A stretch of 64,000 nt of DNA from Bacidia rubella (Eukaryota; Ascomycota; Lecanoromycetes; Lecanorales; Ramalinaceae). The stretch is taken from NCBI GenBank assembly GCA_032158265.1, contig JAVTIF010000004.1, positions 1,922,001 through 1,986,000 of the forward strand, given 5' to 3'. The notes beneath the pieces are model-generated. The model did no database searches. It was not told the origin of the DNA and worked only from the letters and a program-made list of their open reading frames with translations. The translations under genes were made by a program, and so were the position numbers. Shown piece after piece: positions 1 through 11,291 of this stretch. Numbering within the stretch: position 1 is the stretch's first letter; each line of letters starts with the position of its first letter.

Positions 1-366
1 AGCAGGACCGAATCCTTTGTTTGCGAGTTGAGCTCGGTCATAGATAGTCCAGAATTGGGGGGTCTGAAGCCATTGTGCTCGCATGTACGCATAGGCGACA
101 CGCTCTACAGCCACATCTGCCCGGGTCACTTGTCCTATATCAAGAGCACGCAAATACGTTTGTTTCTGGTACTCTAACCGCTGAAGGTATCGCATGTATT
201 TGTCCTTGGGATCAGCTAAGAGCTTCTGCAACCAGGCATCACTGAGAAATAGTTCGGGGCCGACTTTGTAATCTTCCCCCTCTGCAAGCAGTCTGGCTAG
301 CTGCACTTCTTGCTCAAAGGTCAGGATTGGAAAGTCTGGAGATTCGTCCCATCCCTTGAGGATTCG
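1..366 (-). CDS. Unrecognised protein, internal exon cut by the window edge
   Basis: The minus strand is open from position 366 to the left edge, 122 codons without a stop, with coding-like composition and no ATG at its beginning. It starts directly after a CTAG acceptor (367-370), and the same frame is closed by that TAG upstream, so this is probably an internal exon that continues beyond the window. The peptide is charged and helical (for example FEQEVQLARLL, and later RADVAVERVAYAYMRAQW). I do not recognise the family. The first coding exon should lie between 370 and about 1,000, but I could not fix a start there. Seen: open frame and acceptor. Inferred: that it is a real gene. Confidence 0.45.
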
Positions 367-1616
367 CTAGCGCAAATGTCAAAGCCGCTCACACGTCCTG
401 CGAAGTCACATAAGGCGCATGATGGATTTACTCACACCAGCTGTTATAACCGTCAGAGTATCTGGCATGATGGCAATCTCTGTTATCTAGAGCGTGCGGG
501 TTGTCGATGTTAATTAAGAAGTCATATGCTGTAAGTGACAGGTCAATTCTTCGTGAATCGTGTCAAATACGTGTAACGTCATGACACACCGTACTGAGAA
601 GACTAGCTTTCGGACTGCGTTCCAGCTGAACAGGTGGTTGCGACCAAACTCTTTGACCACATAGGTTGACATTATCTGTAGGATCTTTCTGGCGACGCAA
701 CCATGCTGTGTGAGCGAGGACGCAGCTTTGGTGAAGCAACACAGATGCCACCGTGACAGACCTAAGTCTAGACTTCCTAGTTTACATCCCCAGTCATGGT
801 AGCGCACGACATGTCAGTGTCACCGTGACTTTCGAAGGCAGTGCCACCATCCGACCCTTCCTTCTTCAGCCGCTCACGTGCAGCAAGCACTGACTGATCG
901 AACATTAGGCTTGGGGCAGCGGCAGAGAACTCGATGCTTGCAGATTGTGGCGCTGAGGGTAGGCTCAGGAGGTAGCCGAAGTAGGTAAGCGCAAGGGAAT
1001 GACAGGCTCAATGTCGCTGACTCATTCACCCTAACCTCGCCGTCGCTCGCTTTCTTTCTTGGCATGCAGGATTGTCGGAATTAGCTTCGATCTCTTCCTT
1101 CCCCTCAGGGTCTTGGCGATCTTTTGCTGTGCTCTTTCCGTCCTAACGTGGAGGGATCCTTCTATTGTTCGGTATGGTCTGGCGTGCGATCTTAAATCTA
1201 TCCATCCCGCATAAAGCTTAGATTTGAACTCAAATTTCACCTCCCCTTATCCGTTAACGGGCACCTACCCTTGTTGATGTGTATTGGGTAGCGATAGTCC
1301 GAGACCGACGGGATCTAGAACTATCAAGACGCTTCCGCTCAGCTTCATCCCTTCCAGCCACAATACTACATGAGTGTCGTCGAAGCTATGAGGACGCGAT
1401 GACTCAGACTTATCTGTCATTTCAGGCAAAGTGGGGTCTGCAGACGCTCGACGCGGCCCCTCTGGTGATGTATAAGTCCGAAGGGTGGCCACATGTCGTT
1501 CTCCAAGGTTGAAATTACTCTCAACACAGGAGCACGGGAAGCATAGGCACAAGACGTCAACTCAACCGTCTAGACCCCAGTAAATACAACTTGTGAGCAA
1601 GACTGCTGGTGGCCAA
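367..1616. other. Intergenic region, no supported gene
   Basis: Short ORFs occur on both strands but none has a clear start, splice context or family. The right part is the probable promoter and 5' leader of the gene starting at 1617; the left part may hold the missing 5' exon(s) of the edge gene. Confidence 0.4.
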
Positions 1617-4600
1617 ATGGAGCCTTTGTTTCGCTTCCAACTCATACGCCGTAAGAGATCTCTTCACATACCCAAGAAATGCTGTAGGGGAGCTAACGCG
1701 ACTCTCTCAGCTCCCGTAAAGGCAGATGCAAATGCGCAGATCCCCTTGACTCAAACCAGCAACTTCCAGAAAGTTCTTTCTGATCAGTCCTCTAACGCAG
1801 ACAATCTCAGGGAGTCTCTTTCGCAATTTGCATCTGCGTTCATCAAGCCTTCTGGAGGTGCCAGCTTTGACACCGCGTTTGTGACCAATGACCCTCCAAG
1901 CGCCTTCGCTGCCAAAGTCCAAGCATTCGCTAGCCAGTTGAATGGAACGGCTGCCAGCCATTCGCTGACCGTCCAAGATGTTACCAGTGCGGCTCAGTCA
2001 GCTTTCAGTAGCACCCCTGGCGACATTATCAAGACCAGTGGTTTCACGAATCTTCAAAACAATTTGCGCGACTCCATTGTTGCAATCAAGTTGGCACAGG
2101 TATGGACTCCTCACCGTGGAGATTCTTTATCATTTGGTCTCTAACGAGTCTTCCGGTTTCAACAGCAAGAGCACAATCGACCCATAGAGGCACTGAGTGT
2201 CCAGCTAAGACATCTCGAACTTCTGCAATATGTCTCCGCTCTCCCTGCTACCCCGCCTGCAGGCACCGACATCGATAAGATCAGAGGTCGTCCGCTCCAA
2301 CTTCCAGGCCTTGGTAAATTGAAGTCAGTGTTCTCAACGACTCAGACGGCATCAGATACACCAAATGGCGCCGAACAAGCAAAAAAGGATGCCCAAATAT
2401 TCGTGCAAGACCATCGCATGACCAAGAAGACTATCGACGAACTTATGCGCCTCAATGCCAGCTTCCTGCAGATGAACGTCAGCAATGACACATCCACCGT
2501 CGGGTCTGCCCCAAGCGCTCGTAGTCTGCAAGAGACAGGTCAGATGCAGCAGACTACTCTGGGACTGTCTCTAAGTGAGGCCGCTCTCGATCGCCTGACT
2601 CCAGCCGCCAAGGAATTCCTAGACTCGAAAGGCATTGATGCACTCAATGAGCCCCTCCCTGGTAAGCTCTCACGATGCTGACGGAACTCTCCATTCAATA
2701 TCTCAAGCTAACGTTCTGAAGATATCGTGAGTAAACTCAGCGACATCAGGACCAATACTCGTGAGAACCTGGTCAACATTCTGCCAGAATACACAAAGAC
2801 CAATTTCCAGCAAGTCGGAAGTTCTTTGGTGGCAATCAGAACTGCAGAGCCGTCTGAGGCTGCGAACGTAGTATATGGCAACCAACGATGGGGCAATCCG
2901 AACAAGCCCCTTCCGGAGCCCACTGTCGAACAGGCCCCGGTACCTGCTCTTAAAGGTGGCGTTAAAGCAGCAGGCATCACAGATCTATTGGTGGTCAAGC
3001 AAACCTTGAAGGGTTATGAGGGAGCTGACATTGGACACATTGAGAATGTATTGAAAGGCGAAAGTAAAATCCATGAGAACGTCAACACCCGTAAGAATGA
3101 ACAGTCAATCTTTGCCGAGAGCGAGACCGCCTCCGCTGAAGAAAGGGAGCTTGAGTCGACGTCAAGGTTTGAGATGAGTCGTGAAACTGACACCACTTTG
3201 AAGAGGATGAGCAGATGAAGGCTGGGCTCCAGCTAAGGCTTTTCCCGAGGATGACTGACATCGATTGATATATGTTGTAGGTGTCCGCGTCCTACGGACC
3301 GTTCGTGCAAGTAGCTGCTTCTGTAGAAGGCTCGATGTCTAAGTCAAAGGAAGAGCACACCAAGGCCGCAGCCAAATTTTCACAAGATGTGACGGAGCGA
3401 AGCTCAAAGAAGATTACTGAGCGAGTGCTCAAGAGGTCGCAGACCACAACGACCGTCAGTTGTCTTCCAACTCCTGCGAGCGCGTGGCTAACAAGTGGCT
3501 CAGAATGAGATTGTCGATAAAAATGTTCATAACGTGGACAACTCGAAGGGCGCCAACAATGTCTCTGGCGTCTACCAGTGGGTCAATAAAATTTATGAAG
3601 CGCAGGTCTTCAACTATGGTAAAAGGCTCATGTAGTAAGTCATCGCTTCTGGGAGGGTCCCAAAATGATACGCGCTGAAATGTCATAGCGATTCAGAAGG
3701 ACAGTTATGTCCAGGGGGCTGGCGAGATCACCATTCCTGAGGGTTATGCAGCCCTAGCAGAGCAAGTCCATTTACTTTTTGGACCATTGGGAGGCAATCC
3801 TCCGCAGGGACCAGAGCCGAAATGGATTTGGATCTCTGTTGGGACCAACGGTCATTTCTGGCGCGCCGACAACATGGCGGCCAGACATCGCGCTGACATG
3901 TTTGATAGTAGCGTCGACGTCCATAACGTCATACCGTATACCGTCCTCGGGTATGGCGTAGTTAGCTATTCAGCGAGCATACACATTTCATGCAAGAGAA
4001 CCGAACGCGCTATGGCCATTTGGAGACAGGACACGCACTCAAAGATCGTGACTGCTTACAAAGCCAGATACCAAGAGTATGAGCAAAAGCTCGAGTCCAT
4101 CAAGATTCAAGCTGGAACTTCCATCAGCGGCAAGTGAGTTTGATACATCCACCTTCTTGCTCGTTCGCGACGCTGACAGGAGACTGTCTTAGGAACCCGA
4201 CCGCAAACCTCGTGATGATGAAAGATGAGCTAAAAAAGCACTGTCTCTCGATCTTAACGGAGCAGAACCTGACAAACTTCAACTCCCTTCAAGTGACCTG
4301 GGCTGGCGACATAACTGGCATTAGTTTTGAATCGACCCGCACGGAAGGAGCCTATGTCCGCTTCTTTGAGCAGGCCTTCGAGTGGGAGCAGATGATGTGG
4401 GTCACTTACCCCTACTTCTGGGGGCGCAACATGACATGGGATAAGAAGGTTGGGTTAAGTGATCAAGATCCGCTGTTTAGTGATTTCTTGAAAGCAGGCT
4501 ACTGTCGGGTGCTGATACCTGCAAGGCCAACCTTTAAAGGCGCCCTGGATCAGTAAGTCCCCTGTAGTCCGTTCCGGTTTTCAGTGGATTGTGAACACTG

Positions 4601-4847
4601 ACACTTGACGCAGTTTCCGACTCTTCGGTGAGATTTGGAATGGTGGTCCGCTCCCAACAATATCAGATCCTGAATATCTGCCTATTGCAGAATAGCTGGC
4701 AGACAAAGCCAATAAGCCGGTGCTGAGATACCGGTCGGAGATCCTTGGGAAGTACGCGTACCGACCACGCTGGTGAAGTTGAGGCAGGACGATCAGTTGC
4801 TGAAGTGGCAGAAGGACGGTAGTGGGAAGTGGTCACCTGTAGCCTGA
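1617..4847 (+). pseudogene. Large protein of a bacterial-type family, frame-broken
   Basis: Exons in order: 1617-1650, 1711-2099, 2166-2661, 2722-about 3232, 3281-3634, 3689-4133, 4193-4552, 4614-4847. Most introns are canonical (60, 66, 60, 54, 59 and 61 nt). From memory, the protein matches large uncharacterised bacterial proteins: HIENVLKGE near 3040, a SASYGP block at 3284, YQWVNKIYEAQVFNYG near 3570, DELKKHC near 4230, and a tail with FFEQAFEWEQM, FRLFGEIW and GDPWEV. The frame is interrupted: one base appears lost after AAG at 3203, 3433 and 3495; the donor at 3233 reads CTAAGG instead of GTAAGG; ATG-TAG abuts the donor at 3635; TAG at 4693 stops the protein; and a base is lost in CCGG at 4717-4720. 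Family-like sequence continues after that stop to TGA at 4845. Function unknown. It is decayed, or the assembly has indel errors. Confidence 0.7.
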
Positions 4848-6550
4848 CTTGGTTAATGGGGAGGCAAATTGATTTGATAGCTGAGGCTTGATGGAGCCTT
4901 ATGTTGTAGTGTCGCCTCCCGTTTGGCTCTTACAGTATGTCAACCACGGTAAGAACCTGATGTGAGGGGAGGGTAACTACTGTCCGTGGAAAGATTAATA
5001 TGTCGATCAACAGTAGGCCGTATTAGTAATGAAGTGTCCTTCAGGAAATGGTGCGTCCATCTACTTTGCCGCTATCGGAATCTCGTCGGTCACTCCTATG
5101 GCACGGGAGGCACTTTGCGAGGTGCAACGCATTGTATCCACCCAAAGACTTTTGTCCACTCAGGGACTTTGAACAGCGCCTCGATTGGCTCATCTGGCGC
5201 GAAAAAGTCCTCAAGATCTCTCTGTAACCCTTCTTCGGCCTCCGATGGAACACTCATACTAATAGGTCGACATTCGCAGCCATGGTCAATCGCACGTACC
5301 TCTAAGAAAGTGCATTTGCTAGATCTGGCATATGAGTCGCGAATTCCATAGACAGGCGTCATGATCGGGATCAAAATATTCGAACCGTGTAGGTACCATA
5401 GGTTATGCGAAAAGTAGATCGTATGGGAGTGTCACAGTGAGCTGAAAGCAGGGTGCAGGGGCTGGTCCGAGCGCCATCTTGCCCAGTCTCTGTCAAGTTA
5501 ACGCTGTAAAATAGAGCGTTGGGTGAAAGTTGGGCTTGCAACTTATACTGCCATGTGTATTGAGGCAAGAGGTAGACCACGAAGACATTCCTGGATACTC
5601 AGAATGCCGAAGCTGTCTTCGGAGTGTCCCTCGAATTGCGACCGAGACCAAGGTCTGCGGATGGACCTCCAGCTTTGCGAATGAAAGGTGGAATTGCTCC
5701 ATCCAGCGTATGAAAGATCACAGGTCAGACATCTGGCGCTCTGTTACAGTTGCTATGATAGAGTGTGATGGATGGTGATGCTGAAAGAGGAGATATTTGA
5801 GAGACTGCACTGCTGAGTCAGCAGTGGCTTATTCGATTGCACCGCCACATTGCGTGCAAGCCACCTCCTTAAGTTCTGGCTAGTCTTCATTCCTTCTAAG
5901 TGGCCATTTCCACGAGATCTAAGTCATGCGCGCCTAACAATGCGCCATGTGCACGGTTTCAAACCATAAAAGCTGGGAAGACACGGTCTACCTTAGTAAA
6001 ACCACTATGATGGGAAGGTTTAATGCCTACAGTTTCCAGCTGGCAAAAGGTGATCATGAAGGCATAATGCAGTATATCGTTCGATCTCAGACCTACTTGA
6101 AAGTACGATCAGGACCGTCTACTAAAACTGAAAGGGAATGAAATGGCTTCGGGATGCATAAATGGGACTTGGAATCCATTTTGTCGGCGTGGAGACACCT
6201 GGAGACTGTGGTTTTGATTGATAGTTGAGGCCCTTGGTAATGATGCGTAACCACGTGTTGGGAGGTTTATCTTTTAAATGGTATCTTTGCAGTTGAAGAG
6301 AGGGCAAAGACATAACGCATGATACAAGAACAGCAGGCAGACTACGGCAACGCCAAAAGAGTCTTGGTACAGCGCCATCATGCTCATATTTCCATTGTTC
6401 CAGATTTGGCATTTGTAGCTCCGAGTGAGAAGACTTGTGTTTCTTTGTTGCAGAATAAGTCTGTAAAGTTGGATACATCTAGAACATTACATTTGGGCGA
6501 CAAATGGGTGCTTATAATCTTTGTTTGGTAAGTCTTCAAACAAATGTTGG
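4848..6550. other. Mostly non-coding, with one doubtful minus-strand ORF
   Basis: About 1.7 kb between the bacterial-type gene and the first F-box-like gene. Apart from the weak ORF at 5096-5374 I see no gene. The minus-strand ORFs at 5493-5702 and 6122-6478 lack any recognisable domain or splice context. Confidence 0.35.
5096..5374 (-). CDS. Doubtful hypothetical ORF or gene fragment
   Basis: A 92-codon minus-strand ORF with protein-like composition: an acidic stretch around EAEEGLQRDLEDFF, then WTKVFGWIQC. It may be an exon of a longer gene extending to about 5700, but I could not join it to the neighbouring frames with convincing splice sites. No family is recognised. It lies in a zone of gene remnants, so a relic is as likely as a gene. 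Confidence 0.25.
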   Translation of the reverse strand: MIPIMTPVYGIRDSYARSSKCTFLEVRAIDHGCECRPISMSVPSEAEEGLQRDLEDFFAPDEPIEALFKVPEWTKVFGWIQCVAPRKVPPVP

Positions 6551-7396
6551 CTAGCTCGGAAGATCAGGGTCTCCTGAGTCCCAATCGCCGCCGCTTGGAG
6601 GATTCTCTACAGAAGGCCAGCAGAGCGTCCTAATGGCAGCTCCTCTGATCGCATTAGGAGGTCGATATGATGTCAAAAGCCATGCCTGTTTCTCATAAGG
6701 CTCAGTCACCCGTTCAGACGGTGATGGCGCCCAAGCCGTAACCGAGGTCATGTACCAACCCTTTCGGATTGCAATCTCTTTCACATCATGATTGCAAAGA
6801 GCTTCTGCTCGCGCGCAATTGCCTATTCCTAGATGGATGATAATGTATTCTTCAACTGAAGCATCAGCAACAGCACGTATGATGCCTAAAGAATTATCAC
6901 CCAGATAGACTTGTCCAAGATCAGACTCGTCTAACGAAATTGTCAGTGACTTCAGTGCTCTAGTGCAGTGTAGAAGACCGTGGAACAGCCTGTACAGATC
7001 GTCGTTTGTATTTCCGCATGAGCTTGTAAAGACAGAATGTTGAAGTTCGTCAACCTGAGGCAAGCGGTTAACCTTTCGACGAAAGGCTGTATTTGAGCCA
7101 TGATCATTGGTTTCCTGCGGGAGGTTGTGTGCCACCCATTTGCATTCCTGCTCTAGAGGCTCGAAATCAGCATAGATGGCCTTGCATGTTCTAGCGATGG
7201 CTGGAAGCCTGTTGCTGATAGTCGCGAGGAACCTTGTGATGGTCAGAAAAGTGCAAATCAGTTTAAGCTGTATGGGGATACTTACTCGCCATCCCTCACT
7301 TCTATAACATCTGTAGCGCCAGGGGGTAGATGTTGGTAGATCATCAAGCACACCTCGATAGGTAAGGACAAGAGCGTGGTGCTGCTGCGATTTCTC
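6551..7396 (-). pseudogene. F-box-like protein, paralogue of the 8.1 kb gene, 5' end broken
   Basis: Exon 2 is 6551-7232 and exon 1 ends at 7286; the 53-nt intron has a GTAAGT donor and an ACAAG acceptor. Exon 1 encodes an F-box-like start, LPIEVCLMIYQHL, in the frame that splices correctly into FLATISNRLPAIARTCK. This parallels the neighbour at 8129-8948 (LPVEIRLQIYQHL, then HLPTIAGTCK), so the two are tandem paralogues. In the F-box frame there is no ATG upstream, only a TGA; the nearest ATGs are in another frame, and one base difference near 7361 would join them. I therefore call it frame-broken at the 5' end, though a missed upstream exon is possible. The domain usually recruits substrates to an SCF-type ubiquitin ligase; that role is inferred. 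Confidence 0.6.
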
Positions 7397-8128
7397 CGTC
7401 ATCAACATTTGAAGCATAGTATGCGTATGATCGCTTCAGATCTGAGCCGTGAGGATGGATCATGTTCGCCATGGGATCAGTTGGTTTTTTAGTTAGGCTC
7501 AAGAAAAAAGCCGTCAAAAAGATCAAACTCGCTTTATGCGACCGCTCATGTGTTGCTACGATGTGGTGAGCGTGTTATAGCTGTAAGGACAAAGAAGCCT
7601 TTGAACGACAGGAAGGATTCGTGCGACACTTCAGACATCTGCAATTATCATTTCGTTGTCATTTCAACACTGCACGGCCAATTGACGGAGTGTTATATGC
7701 TACCCGCTACATTACTTCATGGATCAGAGCTATATGAATCATCTGCTAGATCTTCTTCGCAAGACATGTTATACTAGTAGCAGAGCCGAATTCAACCAGT
7801 CTTTTGGATTACAACACAAAAGTAACCATCGTGGTTCAATGTAGATAGGAAATAGACCGATAAAGCGCAACAATGACTTTCAAACATGGGACTCGTCCCT
7901 TTTTCTAGTGTGTGCGGCATGATTTAATTTTTCATTTCTACGTCTATCTCTACCTAATGAATTAGGCACAATCTCTCCATAGCACTTCTCGGACGGACTC
8001 AAATACCAGTATCAGAGACCACGCATTCCTTAATCTAAAACTTGCATATCATGTCTGTCCGTCATCTTATCGCATAGTCAGGAGTAAAGAGTGGTTGATG
8101 ACCAAGGATATGGATCAGCGAAGCTGAA
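7397..8128. other. Intergenic, AT-rich, no gene seen
   Basis: Spacer between two tandem F-box-like paralogues. It contains the upstream sequence of the 6.5 kb gene and the 3' flank of the 8.1 kb gene. Only short unsupported ORFs occur. Confidence 0.4.
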
Positions 8129-8948
8129 TTACATTCGCTCGTCACAACTTGTCACCGGCCAGAGGGATTGCGAGAGAGGATGATATAAACGTCGCACAGC
8201 TTCCTTGGCGACGGCGTCGACTGGAAAAGATGGGGTCAATAGCCATGCCTCCTGCTGATAAATGGCGCTTCCCTTATAGCGTACCCAATCTGGTGCCCAA
8301 GCCATGTGCCAGTTCTTCTGATTCGCTATCCACCGCACCATTTCGTCACATTTGGTCTTGGAGTATTGATTTTGGTCAAGCTTGAGATCAAGGACAAGGT
8401 ATTGTTCAACGAAAACCCTGGAAATCATGTGAACCAGACAATCGGTCAGTATCTTGATCTGTGCCTGCCCCAGTGCATCATTTAAACACACTCCTAACGT
8501 CTTCAGACGTAGTGGGCACGTGGCGACAAATCTGAAGTATTCACACAACTCGATATCCACCTTTCCAGAGTTGTTGTTGAAGACCACGTGCTGCAACCCC
8601 ATGATCTGAGGCAGAAGCTTGGCTTTTGGCAGAAAAACTTGAAAGAGTCCCTCATATGTCTCTTGCTGCTCCAAGAACGAGTGCGTTACCACTCTCTGCT
8701 TTAGCGAAACAGTCTTGAAGTCGCTGTGCAACTTTTTGCATGTCCCTGCGATAGTAGGAAGGTGGTTGCGGATGAAGGCATGAAAGCTAGACATCGTCAA
8801 TCAGTCAGATACTACGGGAAATAGTCACTACAACTTACTTTTGTCCTCGTACCTCTATCGTATCTGTTGTCTGGTTTGGTAGATGCTGATATATCTGTAA
8901 ACGTATCTCGACAGGTAATTTCAAGAAGGTCGGTTGCCCAGAATGCAT
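8129..8948 (-). CDS. F-box-like domain protein (2 exons, 255 aa)
   Basis: Exons 8839-8948 and 8129-8786 join in phase across a 52-nt intron (GTAAGT donor, TCTAG acceptor), giving 255 residues. The ATG at 8948 is chosen because the F-box-like motif FLKLPVEIRLQIYQHL follows within 25 residues, its usual place in this fungal class. The rest is a degenerate family-specific region with QEAWLLT near the C-terminus, shared with the 6.5 kb paralogue (KQAWLLT). Such proteins commonly act as adaptors of SCF-type ubiquitin ligases, but many ascomycete copies are uncharacterised. The frame is intact, unlike its tandem neighbour. Confidence 0.7.
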
Positions 8949-9808
8949 CTTGCACCGGTTCGTCGTCGTGCCCTTTGGATGATGGCAATGGTACAAGCGC
9001 TTTGTATGTGAGAACTTGAGCGAGTTGAGCGTGACGTCTTGGTTCAATAGCTTGAAAGGGTTCTAGTCGAAGGATTGTTAGGTAGAAGAGATAGAAGAAT
9101 GGAAACGCATGTTTCACTGACCAAGTTTTGTTGCCGAGCATTGCAGGTGCGAAACCAGCTTTATATGGTTGAAAGAAATAAGTGAAACACAACTTCCGTG
9201 CGACTAGTCCCATGATCATTCGTGTGATGGCTCTAGTCGTACGGTGTAATTCAAAGATGGGTAGTGCGTTGCAACACGTGAAACGAGGAACTTCGTGTAA
9301 AGATTTGTTTCGAGGAATCAAATGAACGTCGGAATTTGCTGTACAACTTGTACAGAGTGTGTTCGGGAGTCATTACGTCTGGTGAAGAGGCAACACAAGT
9401 TTTATCCCATGGACTAAAGACTCGTATTAAGTCCTTGGTCATGCGACTGCTTAATGTCTTGGAAGGTTTTATCAAGAGCTCGTCACGTGTTTCTCAAACT
9501 TGACAAGAAAGTGTCTAGATTCTTGCATTTCCATTAAACTTGGCAAACTGACAGCTCTTGTGCCTAGATGACACATCAGGAACAGCGTTCTGACGTCCAG
9601 AAACGTTCTAGCTAATTTCCCGGATGCAGTCCCGGCGGTGTAGCTGTAAGTACTATGCTAGAAGCAGAAGAGATAGCAGAGACGGCTTGAAAGCTTCCAT
9701 AAACAATGAGAAAGCAATACTTAGAATCCACAACCCTACAACAATAACTCCAGTGTCTACAGAGGTCTATCAACACGTCCACTCCTTTATCCCCAAGCTG
9801 TGTGGATG
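8949..9808. other. Intergenic region with no supported gene
   Basis: Minus-strand ORFs at 8812-9321 and 9251-9475 overlap or flank the F-box-like gene but lack motifs. The segment probably holds its promoter and the 3' flank of the 9.8 kb gene. Confidence 0.4.
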
Positions 9809-10633
9809 TCATTGATCACCCGTGTCCAACGCTGTTTTCCAGACGCCAGCAACTTCAGACAACCGAATATGTTCCGGATTCTCAAAAGCTTCCATTAACT
9901 TTTCCTTCATGTCTTTGCGTGGCTCAAGGAGACACCGGTCCCCCCACACAAGATTGAAATATGATGGATCTCCCCCTTGAGGTTTTTTACACGGTTTCAG
10001 GTTGAAGAAGCGCAGCCAATTCGCAAGGACGACCTTAGTACCCACGTGAGCCAAGGGCTCTGGCAGCACAAGCACCATCTGCTCCACGGCACCTAACCAC
10101 AAAAGCATAGCAGTGTCGATTGCCTCATTGATTGGATAGCTATGTGCGTACTTTTGAAGCTCGGAAGGGCGGGAATTTATGGAAGGCGTAAAATCGACAT
10201 ATTGCCATCGCAGGATGTCACTGAGATTCAGAGTCGGTCGAAGCAGGGGGTTTTCCCTTTGACAGAGTTGGCCCATGAGACGGGCTATATCTTTCTCACC
10301 GAGGTAGTCGATGGTGATAGTGATGTTGCGCATCGTATCAAGGTGTTGGCGCCTATGTTTGAACCAGAAATTTGATAAGGCATCTTCTGTAAAGCTGAAA
10401 TGGTTGCCAGAATACAGCTTCGACCACCCCTCCTTGTAAACAGTCTTGCATGTGCGAAGGATGGCAGGCTGGAGATAATATTTATCTTCTGTACCGAGTT
10501 TTCTTGAGCCGTGGCGGACCCCACAGGGCAACAATTTGACGTTGTTGACATAGATGGCCTTGGTCTTGTTGGTCAACAAGATATCGTAAACATACAATCT
10601 GATCTCTGGCGGGAGGTCGAGGAAGCTAGGCAT
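9809..10633 (-). CDS. F-box-like / LPxEIR domain protein (274 aa)
   Basis: Single-exon reading of 274 residues from ATG 10633. The ORF is open 55 codons further upstream, but ATG 10633 starts MPSFLDLPPEIRLYVYDILL, the standard N-terminus of this fungal class. The middle has ILRTCKTVYKEGWSKLY, the usual 'cluster of old Cys/Glu' segment after the F-box-like helix. A later segment, AMLLWLGAVEQMVLVLPEP followed by NWLRFFNL, matches the layout of the 18.1 kb gene and the relic at 19.6 kb, so these three form a sub-family. The molecular role (substrate binding for ubiquitylation) is inferred from family only. Confidence 0.7.
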   Translation of the reverse strand: MPSFLDLPPEIRLYVYDILLTNKTKAIYVNNVKLLPCGVRHGSRKLGTEDKYYLQPAILRTCKTVYKEGWSKLYSGNHFSFTEDALSNFWFKHRRQHLDTMRNITITIDYLGEKDIARLMGQLCQRENPLLRPTLNLSDILRWQYVDFTPSINSRPSELQKYAHSYPINEAIDTAMLLWLGAVEQMVLVLPEPLAHVGTKVVLANWLRFFNLKPCKKPQGGDPSYFNLVWGDRCLLEPRKDMKEKLMEAFENPEHIRLSEVAGVWKTALDTGDQ

Positions 10634-11291
10634 CGTGAGAAATCTAGACAAGAGTCCAGATTTTGGTGAGCCTTTCGGAACTGAGTGTACCTTTATGTAG
10701 ATTTGCCATGCAACACATGTCGTTGTTAACACCAAGCGAACAAACCACAGGCCATTTGCTGTCAACACCATCAGAGCAAAGCGCACAATTAAGCGCACTA
10801 GTCAGTTTTGAAGGTATACCAAAGCTAAACAACCTCTGATGCTTCCATCTACCCCTTAGTTATCTGCCATCATTTCATGTGAGCACAGCGACTGTGGCCC
10901 CTCAGAGTATGGATGAGAGGAACTATTTCGCTTTGAGGTATGAGATCTTGGAGAGCATTTAGGGGAGTAAACTGTTTTTGCTTGTAGTTCAGAATCTCTC
11001 AATCCTCGAGCTCCGTCTTTGACATATCCATCTCTCTCCCCTAGATGGAGTACTCGGTGGGTCGTAACTTCTTACAATCCCAATTTGCGAAAGGTAAAAG
11101 AGTTAGCAAGGCTACCAATGCCTCTAGCTCGGTACTAATACACTATACTGATATAAGCCTCGGACTTGTGCTATCGAAACAGATTCCTATATTTGCCAGT
11201 GAATTCAATAAGAGATTTCAACACACCGTCGAAGAGCAAATCGCAATAAGACAGAAGATTTTGGAGCAGACTCTGCAAACTTACTTGGCCA
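10634..11291. other. Intergenic, no supported gene
   Basis: Upstream region of the 9.8 kb gene and downstream flank of the kinase-TPR gene. A plus-strand ORF at 11045-11362 overlaps the 3' end of the TPR coding region and shows no domain. Confidence 0.4.

Noticed and set aside
5370..5400. GGTTCGAAT-like B-box suggesting a tRNA
   Set aside because: No matching A-box, anticodon arm or acceptor stem around it.
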